Both the position numbers and the translations under genes were made by a program. A model generated the notes under the pieces. That model had not been told where the DNA came from, searched no databases, and saw nothing but the letters and a program-made list of their open reading frames with translations. Below are positions 47,179 through 56,510 of a DNA stretch of 64,000 bases, in pieces. Origin of the DNA: Bacteroides mediterraneensis (GTDB lineage: Bacteria; Bacteroidota; Bacteroidia; Bacteroidales; Bacteroidaceae); the NCBI RefSeq assembly GCF_016900355.1, contig NZ_JACJKA010000002.1, positions 186,001 to 250,000 of the forward strand. The letters run 5' to 3'. Position 1 is the first letter of the stretch; each line of letters starts with the position of its first letter.

Positions 47179-49503
47179 TTAATTGATGGAGATTTCATCG
47201 AGGAACAAGTAAGTCTGTTTACCTGCCCCTGGATGCCATTTCGGTAATACCGGAGTATTCTTTCCAATGAGGTGCACATAGCGTGCTTTTGTTTTGTCGA
47301 AGCTGACGGTATCACGTTTCAGCACATTGTTCTTGCTGCCTTTTTCCAGGGTCGGAATGGATATCGAACCTATCTTGGTGTAAGTCTTTCCATCTTCAGA
47401 ACCATACACTTCCAATCCTGTCAGTCCGAAGATATAGTCACCCGGAACCAAGTAGGTACCGACTGAGACAGAAGATATTTCTTTCGGCTCCTGCAAGTCG
47501 ATGGTGGCATCGAAATCCTGTCCATAAATACCGATGTAGCGTCCCGAGCGGTAATTGTCATCTCCTTGCATACCGTCTACCAGCAAGTTGGCACCCTTGT
47601 AAGTGAACTTTTCGTCGGGGGTACATTTCAGGGTAATAGGATGCATGGTAGCCAGGTTGTACGTGAGGGTTTCTGCTGTCACATCACTCTCACGACCGTC
47701 GCGGATAGCCTTTGCCTTGATGGTTGTCGTCTGGTCTACTGTAAATGGTTGGGTATACTGTTGTGAGGTGGCCGAAGGGTCGGAACCGTCCAGTGTGTAA
47801 TACACCGGTGCATTGTCGAATGTTTTTAGTTGGATGGAAGCCGCTCCGCCTTCTCCTTTCGGTTCAACGTCGATGGTGACATCCTCGATATCCTTTTTAT
47901 AATTATATCCGTACAATTGGTACAAATCCAACTGGTGGCGGAGGCGTTTCAGGAATCCGCTCAGGTCCTTCTTTGCCGGGTTGCTCCATTGTAACTCGCT
48001 CAGTGCGTCAATGCGCGGCATCATCTGCCATTCCATCTTCACGCTGTCTTTGGTCCATTCGGTCCAGATACATCCCTGTACGCCGATAATGTTTTTCTTT
48101 TCTTCCGGAGTCAGTTCGTCGGATGTCGGTTCAAAGTTATATACCCGTGCCACACTGCTGATGCCTTTCAGCCGGTTATATCCTGGGTTGCTGAAATACA
48201 AGTGACTGATGGGGCAGACAATGGTAGGATGTCCCAGTTGTGCGGCTTTGATGGAAGCCTTTACCCCCGTCCATGCCATGACGGTGGTTGTTTCCGGATT
48301 CGGATTTCCTTCCAAAATCTCGTCCCATGCCAGCATTTTCTTGCCCCGTTTGGCAATTTCCTTTTCCACTTCGTTCATGAAATACACCTGGAGCTGGTTT
48401 TCCTTGCTGTGCTCTTTCGTGTCGTGCAGTCCCAGTTCTTTGATTTTGGCCTGGCACTTTGGACATTTTTCCCATTCCACTTTTGGGCATTCGTCTCCAC
48501 CGATGTGAATATAAGGAGCATCCGGGAAGATATCCATCAGTTCATTCACCACATCCTTGGCAAATTGCAAGGTCCGGGGATTTCCTCCACAAAGTACATC
48601 TTTAAACACTCCGAATTTGGTAGCCGTTTCATACGGACCACCGGTACATCCCAGTTCCGGATACGAAGCCAGTGCGGCCAGCATGTGTCCCGGCATGTCT
48701 ATTTCGGGAATGACCGTGATGAAGCGTTCGGCTGCGTAGGCCACAATTTCTTTGGCATCTTCTTGGGTATAGAAGCCACTTACCGGAGTCCCGTCGAACT
48801 TACCAGAACCGGGGGCAGTAATCGTTTCTTTACGGTACGAGCCTATTTCCGTGAGTTTGGGATATTTCTTGATTTCGATGCGCCAGCCTTGGTCCTCGGT
48901 CAGGTGCCAATGGAAATAGTTGATGTTGTGTAATGCCATGACATCAATCAGTTCTTTCAGATATTCTTTTGGGAAGAAATGACGGCCTACATCAATCATG
49001 AATCCACGGTAGTTGTACTGTGGAAAGTCCTTCACCTGTCCTGCAGGCAGTGAGGCTAATGCCTTGCCTTTTGTGATGGGAAGTGCTTTATGGATGGTCT
49101 GGCAGCCGTAGAAAACTCCGGCCTCGGTAGCTCCTGTGACGGTGACCGCATCAGTCGTCACTTTCAGTTCATACCCGTCTTTGTGGGGAATGGAAGAATC
49201 GATTTTCAGCATGATGCTGTTTTTACCGGCTTTTGTACCTGTTTTGACTTCTGTCCCGGTTACCTCTTTGATATAATCGGCCAAAAGTCGGGCAGTGCTT
49301 GCCAGCTTCTCATTGCCCTCGTCGTAGACGATGGTTGTGGAAGATTTGATGACGAATGGTGCTGATGACGGATTTTCCGTCACTTCTTGTGGGAGTGGAA
49401 TGACATTCAGGTCACCCGTCTGGGTCTCTTGTGGTGCACATGCCAGCATACATCCTGCCGTTAGCAGACAGATTGTCCATACTTTTACTGAAATTCTTTT
49501 CAT
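47179..49503 (-). CDS. Beta-N-acetylhexosaminidase, GH20 (second copy)
   Basis: 774 residues from the ATG at 49503, chosen because the longer in-frame ATG at 49548 lies inside the -7 element. Lipoprotein signal peptide ending CMLAC. Barrel motifs: YRGFMIDVGRHFFPKEYL, HWHLTEDQGWRIEIKKYP, PEIDMPGHMLAAL, and the catalytic Asp337-Glu338 in HIGGDECPKVEW. A chitobiase-type domain (APVYYTLDGSDPS) and a discoidin-like domain follow. Its codons are GC-richer than those of the first copy, and it is on the opposite strand, so it may belong to the resident chromosome. Confidence 0.95.
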   Translation of the reverse strand: MKRISVKVWTICLLTAGCMLACAPQETQTGDLNVIPLPQEVTENPSSAPFVIKSSTTIVYDEGNEKLASTARLLADYIKEVTGTEVKTGTKAGKNSIMLKIDSSIPHKDGYELKVTTDAVTVTGATEAGVFYGCQTIHKALPITKGKALASLPAGQVKDFPQYNYRGFMIDVGRHFFPKEYLKELIDVMALHNINYFHWHLTEDQGWRIEIKKYPKLTEIGSYRKETITAPGSGKFDGTPVSGFYTQEDAKEIVAYAAERFITVIPEIDMPGHMLAALASYPELGCTGGPYETATKFGVFKDVLCGGNPRTLQFAKDVVNELMDIFPDAPYIHIGGDECPKVEWEKCPKCQAKIKELGLHDTKEHSKENQLQVYFMNEVEKEIAKRGKKMLAWDEILEGNPNPETTTVMAWTGVKASIKAAQLGHPTIVCPISHLYFSNPGYNRLKGISSVARVYNFEPTSDELTPEEKKNIIGVQGCIWTEWTKDSVKMEWQMMPRIDALSELQWSNPAKKDLSGFLKRLRHQLDLYQLYGYNYKKDIEDVTIDVEPKGEGGAASIQLKTFDNAPVYYTLDGSDPSATSQQYTQPFTVDQTTTIKAKAIRDGRESDVTAETLTYNLATMHPITLKCTPDEKFTYKGANLLVDGMQGDDNYRSGRYIGIYGQDFDATIDLQEPKEISSVSVGTYLVPGDYIFGLTGLEVYGSEDGKTYTKIGSISIPTLEKGSKNNVLKRDTVSFDKTKARYVHLIGKNTPVLPKWHPGAGKQTYLFLDEISIN

Positions 49504-49545
49504 AGTACATGTTGATTTAAAGGTTTTTCTAATGCTTCTATTGTG

Positions 49546-49553
49546 CAAATGTA
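49546..49553 (-). promoter_or_regulatory. -7 promoter element of the second GH20 gene
   Basis: The minus strand reads TACATTTG, a full match, 43 bp before the chosen start codon. Confidence 0.55.
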
Positions 49554-49696
49554 ATTATTTTTTGTGAGTTTATGTATTGGTTTAATATATATATATGTTA
49601 TTGGGGGATGGATTTGAGAATTCTTGTCAAAGTTCGGGAAAGATTCGTTTTGTAATAAACAATATTGTATGTGTATATCATCTTGAAAAAATTATA

Positions 49697-49704
49697 TATA
49701 TTTG
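49697..49704 (+). promoter_or_regulatory. -7 promoter element of the CE1-like esterase gene
   Basis: TATATTTG, a full match, with a leader of about 75 nt to the start at 49785. Confidence 0.5.
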
Positions 49705-49784
49705 TGTACAAATTCTACGAGATTTGTAGTAAATACACACCTTTGTTCCTCACACAAAAGAACAAAACAAAAAATACTATGTAT

Positions 49785-50630
49785 ATGAAAACAAAGTTTT
49801 ATCTTTTTTGTATTGCATTGCTTGCTCCGTTGATTGTCTATGCCGGTTGTCGGATTGAACGGAAAACAATGCCTTGCAAACTTCTGAAAACCATTTCTGA
49901 ACGAGAGTATTCCATCTGTCTGCCAGCCAGTTATTCCGAAACGGATAATCGGACTTATCCGGTATTGTATTTGTTGCATGGAGGAGGTACCCATCATACA
50001 GAATGGGAAGAAAATGGACGGTTACAGACAGTGGTCGACTCTTTGGTGGCTCAAGGGCTTATGGAAGAAATGATTATCGTCTGTCCGGAGGCTAACAAGA
50101 ACAACATGATTTGGTTTAATGCTCCTCATTGGAAGTATGAGGATTATTTTTTCCAGGAATTAATCCCCTATATGGAACAGCATTATAAAATCAAAGCGGA
50201 AAAACGTTATCGGGGAGTCGCTGGATTTTCGATGGGTGGTGGAGCTTCCGTGGTTTATGGCGTTCATCACCCCGAACTTTTTACCATGGTTTTTGATATG
50301 AGCGGTTATTTGCGCAGACAGCCGATGGAGTTCTTGAAAAATGATCCGAGTGCGGAATGGCGTCAGCAACTGGTGGAAGACTGTAATCCGATTCCGGTCA
50401 TTCTGAAAGGTACAAAGGAAGAAGTAGAAAACTGGAAAACTGTACGGTGGTTTGTGGATTGTGGAGACAAAGACTTTACATTGGAAGCCAATATGGATTT
50501 AGTCAAAGCATTTCGCCAGCAAGGGATTGATTATGAGATGCGTGTAAGGGCCGGATCACACGATTGGGGATATTGGCATACTTCGTTGGAAATGGCGTTG
50601 ACCTATTTCTCTAAATTGCTTCGTGAGTGA
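49785..50630 (+). CDS. Secreted CE1-like esterase
   Basis: 281 residues from the ATG at 49785 (an ATG two codons upstream is equally possible); the longer in-frame start includes the promoter. Signal peptide MKTKFYLFCIALLAPLIVYA followed by Cys, so it may be a lipoprotein. The alpha/beta-hydrolase fold: YPVLYLLHGGG, the nucleophile Ser149 in GVAGFSMGGGAS, Asp in FVDCGDKDF and His in RAGSHDWGYWH. CE1 enzymes include acetyl- and feruloyl-type esterases; in this PUL removal of an O-acetyl from a glycan is plausible. It precedes GH3 by 143 bp. Confidence 0.85.
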   Translation: MKTKFYLFCIALLAPLIVYAGCRIERKTMPCKLLKTISEREYSICLPASYSETDNRTYPVLYLLHGGGTHHTEWEENGRLQTVVDSLVAQGLMEEMIIVCPEANKNNMIWFNAPHWKYEDYFFQELIPYMEQHYKIKAEKRYRGVAGFSMGGGASVVYGVHHPELFTMVFDMSGYLRRQPMEFLKNDPSAEWRQQLVEDCNPIPVILKGTKEEVENWKTVRWFVDCGDKDFTLEANMDLVKAFRQQGIDYEMRVRAGSHDWGYWHTSLEMALTYFSKLLRE

Positions 50631-50773
50631 AGTGGTTTTCAATATACAATTGAGAAGAATGAAAAACCAGCGAATCGTAAAGATTTTCTGAAGAGAAACT
50701 TTTGTAACTATAAAATATATCGAAAAACTTTTAGGCCTTGGATCAAGGTGTGCATGCAAAAATAAATAAATCT

Positions 50774-53356
50774 ATGAGGTATGGTGTTTGGTTATTGGGT
50801 TTGGCTTTTCTAAGCTGTGCCCGTCTCGATTTCCGGGATTCGTCTTTGCCTTCCGACCAGCGTGCGGATTTGCTCTTGCAGGAACTGACGTTGGAAGAGA
50901 AAGTTTCTTTGATGATGGATGTGTCGAAGCCAGTGGAGCGGCTGGGAATCAAGCCGTATAACTGGTGGAATGAGGCGCTGCATGGGGTAGCTCGTGCCGG
51001 ACTGGCTACAGTGTTCCCTCAGCCGATAGGTATGGCAGCTTCTTTTGACGATTCATTGGTGTATAAGGTATTTACGGCTGTGTCGGATGAGGCGCGGGCA
51101 AAAAATACTTATTACGTGCAACATGACAGTTACAAGAGATACCAGGGACTGACCATGTGGACACCGACGGTGAATATTTATCGTGATCCGCGTTGGGGAA
51201 GGGGAATTGAAACCTACGGTGAAGACCCTTACCTGACAAGTAAGATGGGCGTGATGGTGGTTAAAGGTTTGCAGGGAGAAAGTGATGGGAAGTATGATAA
51301 GCTGTATGCCTGTGCCAAACATTTTGCAGTACACTCCGGACCGGAGTGGAACCGTCATTCTTTTGATGTGGAAAACTTGCCGCTTCGAGATTTGTATGAA
51401 ACCTATTTGCCGGCTTTCAAGGCCTTGGTACAGGATGCCGGGGTGAAGGAGGTGATGTGCGCTTACAACCGTTTTGAAGGAGAACCTTGCTGTGGCAGCA
51501 ACCGGCTGCTAACGCAGATTCTGCGGAAGGAATGGGGATTCGACGGCATCATTTTGAGCGACTGCTGGGCCATCAATGACTTTTTCGATGAAAAAGGACA
51601 CCGCACGCATAAGGATGCGCCTTCAGCCGCTTCAGCTGCGGTGCTGAGTGGTACGGATTTGGAATGTGGCTCTACGTATGAAACACTGGTAGAAGCCGCC
51701 CGGAAAAAACAAATTGACGAGAAGGTCATTGATAAGTCAGTCAAGCGGTTGCTGAAGGCCCGTTTCGACTTGGGCGAGATGGACAATCCGGATAAAGTGT
51801 CCTGGACCAAGATTCCTTTCTCAGTAGTGGCTTCTGCGGCACATGATTCCTTGGCATTGCGGATGGCTCGGGAGTCCATGACGCTGTTGATGAACAAGAA
51901 CCAAGCACTTCCGTTGAAGCGCGGTGGATTGGCCGTCGCCGTCATGGGCCCCAATGCCAAAGACTCGGTCATGATGTGGGGAAACTATAATGGAGTACCT
52001 TCCCATACGGTGACCATCCTGGAGGGAATCCGGTCGGCACTTGGAAAGGACGATAAGCTGATTTATGAACAGGGTTGTCCGTGGGTAGGCGATGAAGTGT
52101 TGGAAAGTGTGTTCAGTGAATGTAAGTCGGAAGGCCGACCAGGCTTCACGGCCCGTTATTGGAACAATGTGAACCACGAGGGCAAAGTGGACGTGGAAAC
52201 ACGGGTGATGACACCGTTCAATTTTTGTACGTCGGGAGCTACGGTATTTGCCCCGGGGGTGAACCTGACGGATTTCTCGGCTACGTACAATGCCACGTAT
52301 GTGCCCAAGGCATCAGGAGAGATTGTGCTGGATGTGTATAGTTACGGTAAGGGCAGATTGCTGATCAATCAGAAAGAGGTGATGAAGTTTCATAATGTAC
52401 ACGGTGGAAACAAGAAATCTTGTGCTTTGCCGGTAGAAGCCGGAAAGAAATACGACATCGAATTGCAGTTTGAATATCTGCAGAGTGATGCACAGCTGAA
52501 TTTCGACTTGGGCTTTAAGCAGAAAGTCAATGTGGCTCGGTCCGTACAGGCCGTGCGGAATGCCGATGTGGTAGTCTTTGTGGGAGGTATCTCTCCAAGT
52601 CTGGAAGGAGAAGAGATGGGCGTAGATTTGCCGGGCTTCAAGAGAGGTGACCGTACCAGCATTGAATTGCCGGAAGTACAGCGGGAATTGCTGGCTGCGC
52701 TGCATCGGGCTGGAAAGAAGGTCATTCTGGTGAACTGCTCCGGTTCTCCTATCGGCCTGGTACCGGAAACGGAAACTTGTGAGGCAATCTTGCAGGCTTG
52801 GTATCCGGGGCAGCAGGGTGGTAAGGCCGTGGCTGAGGTCTTGTTTGGCGATTACAATCCGGCCGGACGTTTGCCGGTCACTTTCTACCGGAATACCGAT
52901 CAGTTGCCCGACTTTGAGGACTACAATATGAAGGGACGTACCTACCGTTTTATGACCGAAAAACCGCTCTTCCCCTTTGGATATGGATTAAGCTATACCA
53001 CCTTTAAGTATGGCACGGCTACTTTCAATGCACAGACGATAGGCAGTGACGACAATTTGACGGTGACTGTACCGGTTTCGAATGTCGGTAGTCGCGATGG
53101 AGAAGAAGTGGTACAGGTTTACCTGAATAAGGTGGGCGACGAAGAAGGTCCGGTCAAGACCTTAAAAGCCTTCAAGCGGGTACTTGTTCCGGCGGGAAAG
53201 ACTGCGAATGTACGTATTACGTTGTCAAAGAAAGACCTGGAGTGGTGGAATGAAACCACTCACAGCATTCAGTTCTGTCCGGGAAAATATCAGGTATGGA
53301 TTGGCGGCAGTTCCGATGAAAAGGACCTCAGCAAGTATGCGATTACGTTGAAGTGA
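50774..53356 (+). CDS. Glycoside hydrolase family 3, with PA14 and FnIII-like domains
   Basis: 860 residues from the ATG at 50774 (MRYGVWLLGLAFLSC), a lipoprotein signal; a longer TTG start is less likely. The GH3 N-terminal barrel has RWGRGIETYGEDPYL, CAKHFAVHSGPE and the nucleophile Asp263 in ILSDCWAIND; the C-terminal alpha/beta sandwich has VAVMGPNAKDS and VVFVGGISPSLEGEEM. A PA14-like insertion lies at about 440-560, and an FnIII-like domain at the end (VQVYLNKVGDEEGP). Beta-glucosidase or beta-xylosidase activity is usual; here a terminal beta-linked sugar of the host glycan is the inferred target. A CCTTG-GAT-CAAGG palindrome lies at 50736-50748. Confidence 0.92.
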   Translation: MRYGVWLLGLAFLSCARLDFRDSSLPSDQRADLLLQELTLEEKVSLMMDVSKPVERLGIKPYNWWNEALHGVARAGLATVFPQPIGMAASFDDSLVYKVFTAVSDEARAKNTYYVQHDSYKRYQGLTMWTPTVNIYRDPRWGRGIETYGEDPYLTSKMGVMVVKGLQGESDGKYDKLYACAKHFAVHSGPEWNRHSFDVENLPLRDLYETYLPAFKALVQDAGVKEVMCAYNRFEGEPCCGSNRLLTQILRKEWGFDGIILSDCWAINDFFDEKGHRTHKDAPSAASAAVLSGTDLECGSTYETLVEAARKKQIDEKVIDKSVKRLLKARFDLGEMDNPDKVSWTKIPFSVVASAAHDSLALRMARESMTLLMNKNQALPLKRGGLAVAVMGPNAKDSVMMWGNYNGVPSHTVTILEGIRSALGKDDKLIYEQGCPWVGDEVLESVFSECKSEGRPGFTARYWNNVNHEGKVDVETRVMTPFNFCTSGATVFAPGVNLTDFSATYNATYVPKASGEIVLDVYSYGKGRLLINQKEVMKFHNVHGGNKKSCALPVEAGKKYDIELQFEYLQSDAQLNFDLGFKQKVNVARSVQAVRNADVVVFVGGISPSLEGEEMGVDLPGFKRGDRTSIELPEVQRELLAALHRAGKKVILVNCSGSPIGLVPETETCEAILQAWYPGQQGGKAVAEVLFGDYNPAGRLPVTFYRNTDQLPDFEDYNMKGRTYRFMTEKPLFPFGYGLSYTTFKYGTATFNAQTIGSDDNLTVTVPVSNVGSRDGEEVVQVYLNKVGDEEGPVKTLKAFKRVLVPAGKTANVRITLSKKDLEWWNETTHSIQFCPGKYQVWIGGSSDEKDLSKYAITLK

Positions 53357-53378
53357 GGATTTCCCGATCAATACAATG

Positions 53379-53418
53379 CAGGGCGGTGTCTGGTTTGCCA
53401 GACACCGCCCTGTTTCTT
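53379..53418 (+). terminator. Strong intrinsic terminator after GH3
   Basis: A perfect 15-bp stem (53379-53393 and 53398-53412) with a TTTG loop, followed by a T-rich run. It closes the PUL. Confidence 0.92.
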
Positions 53419-53436
53419 TTTGGCAGAACGAAAGGC

Positions 53437-53919
53437 TCAGAGAATAAGTTCATAGTCTACGATTCCCAGCCATTTGCCGAATTTACGGCCCACTTCGCGG
53501 AAGCTGGATACCTTTTCAAACCTTAACTTTTCGTGCAGGGCGTAGCTGGCCTCGTTGCCTTCGGTGATGCAGGCAATCAAGGCATGCAGTCCGCAGCGGC
53601 GGCATTCTTCTATCAGGTGTTGCATCAATTCGGTACCCAGTCCCTTTCCCGTAGAGGAAGGTGCCAGGTAAATGGTGGTCTCCACACTCTGGTTGTAGGC
53701 CGCCTTTTCTTTCCATCCGTGTACATAGCAGTAGCCGGCAATTTGCCCTTCTGTTTCGTATACGAAATACGGATATTTGCTACTGATGTTTTGGATGCGG
53801 TTCCACATCTCTTCTTCGCTCACCGGTTCCAGTTCAAAGGTGATGGTGGTGTGCGTAATGTAATGGTTGTAGATGGCGGTAATGGCCGGAGCATCTTCTT
53901 TGCGTACTTTCCGAATCAT
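53437..53919 (-). CDS. GNAT acetyltransferase, phosphinothricin-acetyltransferase-like
   Basis: 160 residues. N-terminal IRKVRKEDAPAITAIYNHYI, central VETTIYLAPSSTGKGLGTEL with the acetyl-CoA loop (GKGLGT), C-terminal FREVGRKFGKWLGIVDYE. These blocks are those of the PAT/Bar-like subfamily, which acetylates small amines or amino-acid analogues such as methionine sulfoximine. It lies 3 bp after menA on the same strand, so it is co-transcribed, though no functional tie is apparent. Confidence 0.88.
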   Translation of the reverse strand: MIRKVRKEDAPAITAIYNHYITHTTITFELEPVSEEEMWNRIQNISSKYPYFVYETEGQIAGYCYVHGWKEKAAYNQSVETTIYLAPSSTGKGLGTELMQHLIEECRRCGLHALIACITEGNEASYALHEKLRFEKVSSFREVGRKFGKWLGIVDYELIL

Positions 53920-53922
53920 AAT

Positions 53923-54813
53923 TTAAAGAATCAATCCAAGTGTAAGTAATAATCCAAAAATGAACATATTGCGTGAAGTCTCTCCTAAAATGCCGTTCAA
54001 GGCTTTTCCACGATAGATACGGGCCATGTGAAAGGTGGTCAGGATGTGCGGAATGAGGTACAGCTGCGGAAGCAGCACGGCATAAATCTTTCCTAAACTC
54101 AGGAAATAGAAGCAGCACCAGCAGGCTGCCAGTCCCAACAGAAAGTAAAGCACCAGTCCGGCTTTCGCACCGATTCGTACCACGATGGTTTTCTTGCCAC
54201 TGAGGGCATCCTGTTCCCGGTCGCGGAAATTGTTGATCATCAGCAGGGTGTCGATGACCAGTCCGCAAGCCAGTGAGGTGAGTGTGACCGATGTATTCCA
54301 GTCGTGTGCCATGACATAGTAGGTACATCCCACGGGTACGAAGCCGAAGAAAATGAGCACCATCAGGTCGCCCCATCCGTGGTAAGCCAGCGGATACGGT
54401 CCGGCGGTATAGAGGAAGGCAAAAATCATGCAGGCGAGTCCCACTGGAATCATTTCCAGTCCTCCGTAGTACAACAAGCCAAGTCCGACGAGTCCGGCCA
54501 GTACGGTGGTGCAGGCAATGCCGGCCTTCATGGCCTTCGGGCTGATCCATCCTTGAGCGCAGGCACGTTCCGGCCCCAGCCGATCTTCGCGGTCGCTGCC
54601 TTTCAGGAAATCGAACAAATCGTTGATGAAGTTGGCGTCAATCTGCATCAGAAAGGCAAACAGAAAGCACAATACGGCAGGCACGGTTTGAAAGTGCCCG
54701 TAAATAAAAGCTAAGGCACAGCCTAACATGACGGGTATGGCCGCTCCAGTCAAGGTCTTCGGACGGGCAGCCAGCAACCATGCTTTTATGGAATTGGTTT
54801 TGACTTGTGTCAT
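53923..54813 (-). CDS. menA: 1,4-dihydroxy-2-naphthoate polyprenyltransferase
   Basis: 296 residues, integral inner-membrane UbiA-family enzyme that attaches the isoprenoid tail in menaquinone synthesis. The two Mg-prenyl-diphosphate motifs are NDLFDFLKGSDREDRLGPER (residues about 63-82) and INNFRDREQDALSGKKT, with eight or nine hydrophobic helices around them. It has its own promoter (TAACTTTG, minus 54849-54842) and is divergent from the metallophosphoesterase gene. Confidence 0.94.
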   Translation of the reverse strand: MTQVKTNSIKAWLLAARPKTLTGAAIPVMLGCALAFIYGHFQTVPAVLCFLFAFLMQIDANFINDLFDFLKGSDREDRLGPERACAQGWISPKAMKAGIACTTVLAGLVGLGLLYYGGLEMIPVGLACMIFAFLYTAGPYPLAYHGWGDLMVLIFFGFVPVGCTYYVMAHDWNTSVTLTSLACGLVIDTLLMINNFRDREQDALSGKKTIVVRIGAKAGLVLYFLLGLAACWCCFYFLSLGKIYAVLLPQLYLIPHILTTFHMARIYRGKALNGILGETSRNMFIFGLLLTLGLIL

Positions 54814-54841
54814 GAAATTTGGAATTTTAGTTTTCGTTCGG

Positions 54842-54849
54842 CAAAGTTA
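54842..54849 (-). promoter_or_regulatory. -7 promoter element of menA
   Basis: The minus strand reads TAACTTTG, a full match, 29 bp before the menA start codon. Confidence 0.6.
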
Positions 54850-54900
54850 GGCATTTTTTTACGACCTTTGTCACGACTGGATAGTTATATGTAGCTCAAA

Positions 54901-55740
54901 ATGATGAAACAACTGAACTTGCTGGCAGGTGGCTTGCTGCCGATGAGCCTTCTGCTTTCTTCTTGTGCCACGGCCTCCTTTTCCAAATACAAAGGAGTAG
55001 GGCGTGTCAAACAGTATGATTTTTATAGTGCCCAGTTGCCCGACTCCTTCGACGGCTTCCGGGTAGCTTTTGCTTCCGACTTTCATTACGAAAGCCGCTT
55101 TACCGCCCGTCGGTTGTCGGGTATGTGTCGGGCCCTCCGGTCGCTGGATGCCGATGTATTGCTCTTGGGCGGAGACTACCGAGGGCGGAACGGAGGAGAT
55201 GTGGACCAGCTTTTCCAGGCTTTGAAGACCGTGGAGCCACCTTACGGGACGTATGCCGTGATGGGTAACCACGAACGGGGAGAAGCCGATTCGCTGGCAC
55301 GGCAGGCCATGCGGGAAACAGGCGTGCGTTTGTTGGAGCATCGGGTGGATACCCTGTGGCGGGGAAAGGAGTATATTTTGTTGTGCGGCATCCGCAATCC
55401 GTTTGACTTGAAGCAGAACGGGGTATCGCCTACCTTGGCTTTGCAGGAAGAAGACTTTGTGTTGATGCTGGTGCATACGCCTGATTATGTGGAAGATGTG
55501 GATGTGTCACACACCGACCTGGCGTTGGCGGGACATACGCACGGAGGGCAGGTCAGTCTGTTCCATCGGTGGACACCGGCACATTTCTCTAAATACGGCA
55601 ACCGCTTCCTGACGGGACTAAAGCACAATAGTGCGGGCATTCCGGTGATTATTACCAACGGATTAGGTACGTCGCGTAAGGATGTGCGTCTTTTCACTCC
55701 GAGCGAGGTAGTGCTGGTGGTGTTGCACAAAAAGAAATGA
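54901..55740 (+). CDS. Calcineurin-like metallophosphoesterase lipoprotein
   Basis: 279 residues. A lipobox (MSLLLSSC) follows a hydrophobic signal, so it is membrane-anchored, probably periplasmic. Metal motifs in order: ASDFHYESRF, LLLGGDYRG, AVMGNHERGE, a lone His in LMLVHTPDY and LAGHTHGGQVS. These are the five blocks of the YaeI/calcineurin-like family, some of which act on lipid A precursors or nucleotides. The ATG codons at 54901 and 54904 are both usable. Convergent with nadD (no gap). Confidence 0.87.
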   Translation: MMKQLNLLAGGLLPMSLLLSSCATASFSKYKGVGRVKQYDFYSAQLPDSFDGFRVAFASDFHYESRFTARRLSGMCRALRSLDADVLLLGGDYRGRNGGDVDQLFQALKTVEPPYGTYAVMGNHERGEADSLARQAMRETGVRLLEHRVDTLWRGKEYILLCGIRNPFDLKQNGVSPTLALQEEDFVLMLVHTPDYVEDVDVSHTDLALAGHTHGGQVSLFHRWTPAHFSKYGNRFLTGLKHNSAGIPVIITNGLGTSRKDVRLFTPSEVVLVVLHKKK

Positions 55741-56334
55741 TTAGCGGTAGAGTCCTTTTTCCTGGATGATTCTGAACACTTCCGGATGCAGGAAGTAGCG
55801 CAGGTCTTTGCCTTCGCGAATGCCCTGGCGGATGAAAGTGGAACTGATTTCGATGAGGGGAGTCTGTACTACCCGGACATGAGGGGGTAAATGGGTGGCC
55901 TCTTCTAAGGGATAGCCCCGGCGTGGATAGACCAGGATGTGGTGGCGACGGATGATTTCCTCGGGTGAGCGCCAGCGGTCGAAAGCCTGCCAGTTGTCGG
56001 CTCCGATGATCAGGTGAAATTCTCGGTCGGGATAGCTCTCGGCCAGCTTGTCGAGGGTATGGATGGTGTAGGAAGGACGTGGAAGCTGGAATTCAAAATC
56101 GGAAGCCCGAAAACGGGGGTATCCGGCCACGGCAGCCTTTACCATTTCCAGCCGGAGATGGTCGTCGAGCAGTGCCTCGTTCTGTTTGAACGGATTTTGA
56201 GGGGTGACCAGGAACCACACTTCCTCCAGTCCTCCGTATTCACACAGGTAATTGGCCAGTGCCAGGTGTCCCATGTGAATCGGGTTAAAGGAGCCTCCGA
56301 AAAGTCCGGTTTTTATCTGAGACTTTTCTTCCAT
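55741..56334 (-). CDS. nadD: Nicotinate-nucleotide adenylyltransferase
   Basis: ATP-dependent adenylation of nicotinate mononucleotide in NAD synthesis. 197 residues from the ATG at 56334 ([10 protein letters not shown]); longer in-frame starts run through the overlapping small gene and give a Cys/Arg-rich artefact. HIGH-type motif [20 protein letters not shown]-terminal [14 protein letters not shown]. The start overlaps the end of the small membrane gene by 22 nt, so the two are translationally coupled. Confidence 0.95.
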   Translation of the reverse strand: MEEKSQIKTGLFGGSFNPIHMGHLALANYLCEYGGLEEVWFLVTPQNPFKQNEALLDDHLRLEMVKAAVAGYPRFRASDFEFQLPRPSYTIHTLDKLAESYPDREFHLIIGADNWQAFDRWRSPEEIIRRHHILVYPRRGYPLEEATHLPPHVRVVQTPLIEISSTFIRQGIREGKDLRYFLHPEVFRIIQEKGLYR

Positions 56335-56498
56335 TGGATGTAGTTGAGAATCTGCCATACAGCCACCAGCAACATGGCGACGGCAATGATGTATTCTTCT
56401 TTGGCAACGGCTACTACGCCTACGGCAATGGCAGCCAGTCCGATGACGATGCAAAGCAATGTCATCCAGCGCAGGATTTTTTTAGGGTTTTTCGGCAT
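56313..56498 (-). CDS. Small two-helix membrane protein, unknown function
   Basis: 61 residues: basic N-terminus ([11 protein letters not shown]), two hydrophobic helices (about 11-32 and 36-53, [19 protein letters not shown] and [16 protein letters not shown]) and a basic tail. It lies between gmk (12 bp) and nadD (22-nt overlap) on the same strand, which supports a real gene. I know no function. Confidence 0.72.
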   Translation of the reverse strand: MPKNPKKILRWMTLLCIVIGLAAIAVGVVAVAKEEYIIAVAMLLVAVWQILNYIQWKKSLR

Positions 56499-56510
56499 AG
56501 TCGGACGGAT

